10,619 bases of DNA from an uncultured Bacillota bacterium. Its GTDB lineage: Bacteria > Bacillota_I > Bacilli_A > RFN20 > CAG-826. Shown here in pieces: positions 7,033 to 10,619 of the stretch. The translations under genes were made by a program, and so were the position numbers. Under the pieces are notes generated by a model. The model saw only the letters and a list, made by a program, of their open reading frames with translations. It was not told the DNA's origin and ran no database searches. Within the stretch, counting starts at the first letter, position 1, and each line of letters opens with the position of its first letter. The DNA lies in NCBI GenBank assembly GCA_937876465.1, contig CALEHV010000054.1:1-10619 (forward strand), read 5' to 3'.

Positions 7033-7034
7033 AA
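7018..7034 (+). repeat. Short inverted repeat over the lipoprotein promoter -10 region (possible operator)
   Basis: TTAGTT and AACTAA form perfect 6-bp arms around ACATA, overlapping the -10 hexamer at 7027-7032. A repressor bound here would block initiation. Six-bp arms can occur by chance in AT-rich DNA, so confidence is low. Confidence 0.3.
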
Positions 7035-7050
7035 ATAAAGAGGTATAAAA

Positions 7051-8745
7051 ATGAAAAAATTAACAACATTGTTTTTAATTCCAATGTCCGTTGCTTTATT
7101 GAGCGGATGTGGACATGCAGATAAAGTTGTTCCTGCTCGTAACGAAGGGGAAAATGTTTTATCTGCTGAATTACTAGATGCAAACATTTCTGGTGATTAT
7201 AACAAAAAGAGCGAAAAAATTTCTTCCGAAATGATTAATGTTGATCTTGGAAAAGAAGTGTCAACTGTTGCGCTCAAAGGAGATTATTTTTTAGAAGTAA
7301 AATATAATGATAATTCAAATGCTGTTTACTCCTTAATAGCTAAAAAATTTGTTATTGAAAAAGGTGATTATAATAAAATTGAGTATAAACACAATCATAT
7401 CGTTAACGCTACACAAACTGATACAGAAGAAAGAATTATACTTAATAAGTATATTGACTTATTAGGAAACGTATTACTCGATGATCCAAATTTTGTCGTA
7501 ACTTCTTGTAATAAATCTAATTATCTTGATGGCAAAGAATATGTATTTTTTGAATATTTAGACACTGCAAATGGGGCAATGCATTCAAAATTAATTAAAT
7601 ATATCGAAGATTTCAAATTGCTTGTACAAAACGATGTTAATCCAGATGGATCAAAATATTTCCATACAATAGGTGGAAGTATGATTGGCGACAACGTACA
7701 AATAATTGATTTAGATGAATTCGGATGCAAAGGATATAAGATGCGTATTGAAGATTCTTCTTATACTAGAGTATATATTTATAACAGTAATTATGAAGTT
7801 GTAAAAACATATACACTACCAGTTAGTCTTCTTAATCTTAGTTTCATTGCAGATGGAAAAATGTTTTATCAACAAATGTATAGTGGCACTTCAAAAGATT
7901 ATGATGTTTTAGATGCAACTGGTTATTACAAACTCAACTCAGGATATGTAGATATTCTAACCGGAGAATGTACCAAAGTAGATTGCAATTATGTAATCGA
8001 TAGTGTTAACACCACCCTTTATGATTTAGATGGAAGAGTAAAATACTCTATTTGCAATATCAAGTTTATCAACGAAAATGGTTCGTTCGATAAAATAACA
8101 CAAAGATTTATTATTGACTCTTTCGGAACTTTACACAACAACGTTTGCAACACAAATATTTCTAGTTTAATTAAAATTGGCAATCGTTATTGGGATCCAA
8201 TTGAAGATATTGTTTATAATGCACAACTTGAGACTTTAATGGTTGATTCCGGAATTATGCCTATTTATAATAGCGACTACATTGTATATAGAGATTTTTG
8301 TGGTTTATATGGTATTGCCGACAAGTATTTTAATGTTATGTTAGAACCTGAATTTGATAGTGTAAGTTACTTAGGTTTAAAGAATGGCGGATTAATGGTT
8401 TCAAAAGCTTCAGATACCTTAAATTTACACGCAATTAAAGTACATAACGGAAGCTATGAAACAATCAAAACATATGAAGGATTTGTATCACAAGATAACT
8501 TCACACAATTCTATGCAAAATTGTCTTATGAAGATTCTACCTATAAAATTGTTTCACTACTTACAGGTGAAGAAGCACCAACACAATATATCGATTATTC
8601 AAATACAACAAGATATACAAAATTACCTAACATACAAAGTTTTGCTGATTACGAAAATGTTGGTTTTGAAGAATTGGCAGTTTATAAAGATACTGTAGAA
8701 ACTAACACAATTGTTAATTTCTACGCCAACGTGTATGCAGATTAA
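7051..8745 (+). CDS. Secreted lipoprotein with WG-repeat-like segment, paralogue 1
   Basis: A 564-residue predicted lipoprotein of unknown function. The N-terminus (MKKLTTLFLIPMSVALLSGC) is a lipoprotein signal peptide with lipobox L-S-G-C and lipidated C20, so the mature protein should be anchored on the outer face of the membrane. The rest is rich in Tyr, Asp, Asn and Ser with alternating short beta-strand-like stretches. Residues 418-441 (GLYGIADKYFNVMLEPEFDSVSYL) resemble one WG (KWG) beta repeat, and DLLGNVLLDDP (136-146) a weaker one, suggesting a beta-propeller-like fold. It is homologous to the next gene along nearly its whole length: shared NEGxxVL near the mature N-terminus, IEKGxYN, QTDxE, KLxSxxVDILTGE (294-306) and LHNNV (361-365). 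It has a good ribosome site (AAAGAGG, 7 nt before ATG) and its own promoter. No catalytic motif is visible; surface binding or sensing is a guess. Confidence 0.85.
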   Translation: MKKLTTLFLIPMSVALLSGCGHADKVVPARNEGENVLSAELLDANISGDYNKKSEKISSEMINVDLGKEVSTVALKGDYFLEVKYNDNSNAVYSLIAKKFVIEKGDYNKIEYKHNHIVNATQTDTEERIILNKYIDLLGNVLLDDPNFVVTSCNKSNYLDGKEYVFFEYLDTANGAMHSKLIKYIEDFKLLVQNDVNPDGSKYFHTIGGSMIGDNVQIIDLDEFGCKGYKMRIEDSSYTRVYIYNSNYEVVKTYTLPVSLLNLSFIADGKMFYQQMYSGTSKDYDVLDATGYYKLNSGYVDILTGECTKVDCNYVIDSVNTTLYDLDGRVKYSICNIKFINENGSFDKITQRFIIDSFGTLHNNVCNTNISSLIKIGNRYWDPIEDIVYNAQLETLMVDSGIMPIYNSDYIVYRDFCGLYGIADKYFNVMLEPEFDSVSYLGLKNGGLMVSKASDTLNLHAIKVHNGSYETIKTYEGFVSQDNFTQFYAKLSYEDSTYKIVSLLTGEEAPTQYIDYSNTTRYTKLPNIQSFADYENVGFEELAVYKDTVETNTIVNFYANVYAD

Positions 8746-8746
8746 T

Positions 8747-8751
8747 GGAGG
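8747..8751 (+). promoter_or_regulatory. Shine-Dalgarno site fixing the start of lipoprotein 2
   Basis: GGAGG lies 8 nt before the ATG at 8760 and right after the TAA of lipoprotein 1 (8743-8745). An ATG at 8745 overlaps that stop but has this site downstream of it, so it is not the likely start; the site also places the lipoprotein signal peptide at the true N-terminus. Confidence 0.8.
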
Positions 8752-8759
8752 AAATTAAG

Positions 8760-10541
8760 ATGAAAAATAGATTAACAAGCTTATTATTATTACCTATTTC
8801 TGTAGGTATGCTTGCTGGATGCCATTTAGAAGTATTCCGCGAATCAGCAAACGAAGGTAGAGATGTTTTAACTAAACAACTCGTTGAAGATAATGTTAAC
8901 AAACAACCTATAACATCTAAGGGCAGAACTTTATTTGAAAATATTACAATTGATCTTCCAGCCTCTCCAACTACTGTTGAGTCTTTAAATACTGGATATA
9001 GAAATACATTCTTTAAAATTTCTTTTGCAGATGGCGATTTTACAATTTTCTCAACTATTGCAAATAAAATATTAATTGAAAAAGGCAAATATAATTTATG
9101 TGTCTCTGATGATGAAACGGTTTTAGTGGTTTCTCAAACTGATGCTGAAGGAAAGCAAACTTTCTATCGTGTTATCGACCAATACGGAAACGTAATCGAC
9201 GATAACCCATCACATTCATATTCATATGCTAGTTCTTCGTATCCAGAAACACTAACAGATAAAGATTATTGTCTCTATTATGCATATACTGATAATGCAA
9301 CATATAAAAACCATATCTATTTTGTAACATATAATGAGGATTGCTCAATCAAAAATAAATCGATTGATATTTATAACGACAAAAACCTTTCTAATCATGT
9401 AGGTGATCAGTTAACATCATCTATGGCTGGGCCATTCGATTTAACTGATGATCTCGCTCGATACGGATTAAAGGGATATTACGCAAACAAAATTAAAGAA
9501 GGAAGTTCCCCTTATACAATAAAAAAGATTCAAATATACAATTCACAAGGCGAACTAAATTCTACTTACTCTCTTCCTTATTATGATAGTGCATATTGGT
9601 TAGATAGAACCATTTTATGCCAAGTTTCTAATGAAGTCCCTTATGATTCAGAAGATTATACTTATGAAGACTCACTAGGAAAATATAAATTGAGTTCTTG
9701 GAAGGTTGATATTCTAACAGGTGAAATTACATATGTTGATTTCAATTACTTGATTAAAACTTCAGTTGAATCTCTTTTTGATTCATATGGAACAATTGTT
9801 TATAAAACTTTATCACTACAAGAGATTAGTAATTATAAGCTCCAAGAATCGAAAAAATTTATTGTTGATAAAGAATTTGAACTTCATAATAACGTCAGTG
9901 ATATATTAGTTAGTTCACTAACTAAACATGGTGATAACTATTATTACATGGATTATTATGAAGGAATGGTTTATGTTTACAACTATAAATTAGATTTGCT
10001 TGCAAAATTCAAAGGATTTGCAATCAGTAATACAGAACTTTACGCATATAAGAACGAGGAAACAGGTTTATACAGCGTTTTAAGTAACGACCTTAAGGTT
10101 TTAACTAATTCTGTTTATAGTGAAATTCTTGATGGATGTAGTAACTACAATCAATTCTATGGTTCATATTACAATGAAGGTTCTCAATTCGACGCTTTAT
10201 TTACTTATGAAGGCAGTTCAGGAAACATTTCAACGATATTCTGTTATGAAAACCCATCTTCCTTTACTAGTTATCATGTACTTGATGAACTTGTCTGTGT
10301 TCAACAAACTCCAACATCTGAACTTGAATTCCGTTCATTATTTGATGGTTCAAAAGTTGAAGGATTTATAAATGTGGGTGATGCATCTCTCTACACTATA
10401 TTACATATGCCAGGTTCACATAATGACGATCAATACCACAAAGTTTGCGGAGATATCAGCACATTCTACGTTGAAAATAGTACCGGAAAATTAAACTTCT
10501 TCACTGATGCAATATACGGTCTTCCAAGTTACCTTTCCTAA
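8760..10541 (+). CDS. Secreted lipoprotein with WG-repeat-like segment, paralogue 2
   Basis: A 593-residue predicted lipoprotein of unknown function, paralogous to the gene before it. The signal peptide (MKNRLTSLLLLPISVGMLAGC) ends in lipobox L-A-G-C with lipidated C21. Shared landmarks in the same order as its neighbour are NEGRDVL (31-37), NKILIEKGKYN (102-112), QTDAEG (126-131), DQYGNVIDDNP (140-150), GLKGYY (236-241), GKYKLSSWKVDILTGE (307-322), KKFIVDKEFELHNNV (365-379) and GLYSVLSNDLKVL (436-448). Several of these resemble WG/KWG-type beta repeats, so a beta-propeller is plausible. It starts 14 bp after the upstream stop, so the two genes form one operon, ended by the hairpin terminator at 10566-10619. 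Tyr and Ser are very frequent, as in surface-exposed proteins. The tandem copies, diverged but equal in plan, look like an old duplication. I see no enzyme motif. Confidence 0.85.
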   Translation: MKNRLTSLLLLPISVGMLAGCHLEVFRESANEGRDVLTKQLVEDNVNKQPITSKGRTLFENITIDLPASPTTVESLNTGYRNTFFKISFADGDFTIFSTIANKILIEKGKYNLCVSDDETVLVVSQTDAEGKQTFYRVIDQYGNVIDDNPSHSYSYASSSYPETLTDKDYCLYYAYTDNATYKNHIYFVTYNEDCSIKNKSIDIYNDKNLSNHVGDQLTSSMAGPFDLTDDLARYGLKGYYANKIKEGSSPYTIKKIQIYNSQGELNSTYSLPYYDSAYWLDRTILCQVSNEVPYDSEDYTYEDSLGKYKLSSWKVDILTGEITYVDFNYLIKTSVESLFDSYGTIVYKTLSLQEISNYKLQESKKFIVDKEFELHNNVSDILVSSLTKHGDNYYYMDYYEGMVYVYNYKLDLLAKFKGFAISNTELYAYKNEETGLYSVLSNDLKVLTNSVYSEILDGCSNYNQFYGSYYNEGSQFDALFTYEGSSGNISTIFCYENPSSFTSYHVLDELVCVQQTPTSELEFRSLFDGSKVEGFINVGDASLYTILHMPGSHNDDQYHKVCGDISTFYVENSTGKLNFFTDAIYGLPSYLS

Positions 10542-10565
10542 GTAAACAAAATTAACTAGGCTTTA

Positions 10566-10619
10566 TGAAAGGTACCCCAAATCCTAGACATTAGGAAAGG
10601 GGTACCTTTTTCTATGAAA
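10566..10619 (+). terminator. Intrinsic terminator of the lipoprotein operon; right copy of the 54-bp inverted repeat
   Basis: On the plus strand AAAGGTACCCC (10568-10578) pairs with GGGGTACCTTT (10599-10609). Between them an inner TCCTA/TAGGA stem (10582-10586, 10592-10596) carries the 5-nt loop GACAT. Five T follow the GGTACC arm (10607-10611). It begins 24 bp after the stop codon of lipoprotein 2 and is identical to the reverse complement of positions 1-54. The sequence inside the repeat (before 10566) shares nothing obvious with the sequence next to the left copy. Confidence 0.9.

Noticed and set aside
80..10541. Mycoplasma-type code (TGA as tryptophan)
   Set aside because: psuG and the ATPase end at TGA in ATGA overlaps at the length expected for their families, and tryptophans I checked are TGG.
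1..10619. Circular plasmid or simple transposon bounded by terminal inverted repeats
   Set aside because: There is no transposase, recombinase or replication gene, the contents include core chromosomal genes (SRP RNA, tadA), and joining the ends would make a 108-bp perfect palindrome, which is unstable. Repeats themselves are kept as a finding.

Overview
This AT-rich window looks like a chromosomal piece of a low-GC Bacillota/Mycoplasmatota-type bacterium. Three things point that way. The SRP RNA is the short (~76 nt) Alu-less type. The genes use Bacillus-like purine-rich Shine-Dalgarno sites and TTGACA/TATAAT-like promoters. Two lipoproteins carry Gram-positive-style lipoboxes. TGA is used as a stop in two ATGA gene overlaps, so the standard bacterial code fits better than the Mycoplasma code. 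My best guess is an Acholeplasma-, RF39- or Erysipelotrichia-like gut or environmental lineage, but the sequence alone does not fix the taxon.

The window is two divergent transcription units separated by an AT-rich intergenic region of about 130 bp (6921-7050). Leftward (minus strand), in transcription order, are the SRP RNA gene, tadA (tRNA adenosine deaminase), a CtpE-like P-type cation ATPase, psuG (pseudouridine-5'-phosphate glycosidase), a TetR-type regulator, an iron-containing alcohol dehydrogenase, and a membrane protein that looks like a site-2-protease (M50) relative with a broken zinc motif. From the ATPase onward the genes are tightly coupled: ATGA, ATGA, TAATG, then a 2-bp gap. 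A good sigma-A-type promoter with an inverted repeat at its predicted start site lies just before the ATPase. Rightward (plus strand) are two tandem, clearly paralogous secreted lipoproteins of ~560-590 residues with WG-repeat-like segments.

Both transcription units end in the same 54-bp sequence, a strong hairpin plus U-run (intrinsic terminator). It is identical in both copies, in inverted orientation, and sits exactly at the two ends of the window, 24-25 bp beyond the last stop codon on each side. The window is therefore bounded by perfect 54-bp inverted repeats. They could be a dispersed terminator/repeat family at which an assembly broke, or the arms of an invertible or mobile segment. 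Core genes inside (SRP RNA, tadA) argue against a plasmid or simple transposon.

Functionally, the left unit joins housekeeping RNA functions (protein targeting, tRNA wobble editing) to an apparent accessory operon of cation transport, pseudouridine catabolism, regulation and alcohol/aldehyde redox. No pseudouridine kinase is present. I see no phage, CRISPR, transposase or tRNA gene. The most unusual items are the duplicated inverted terminators, the degenerate membrane protease, the SRP RNA whose U-run abuts the tadA start codon, and the paralogous lipoprotein pair.
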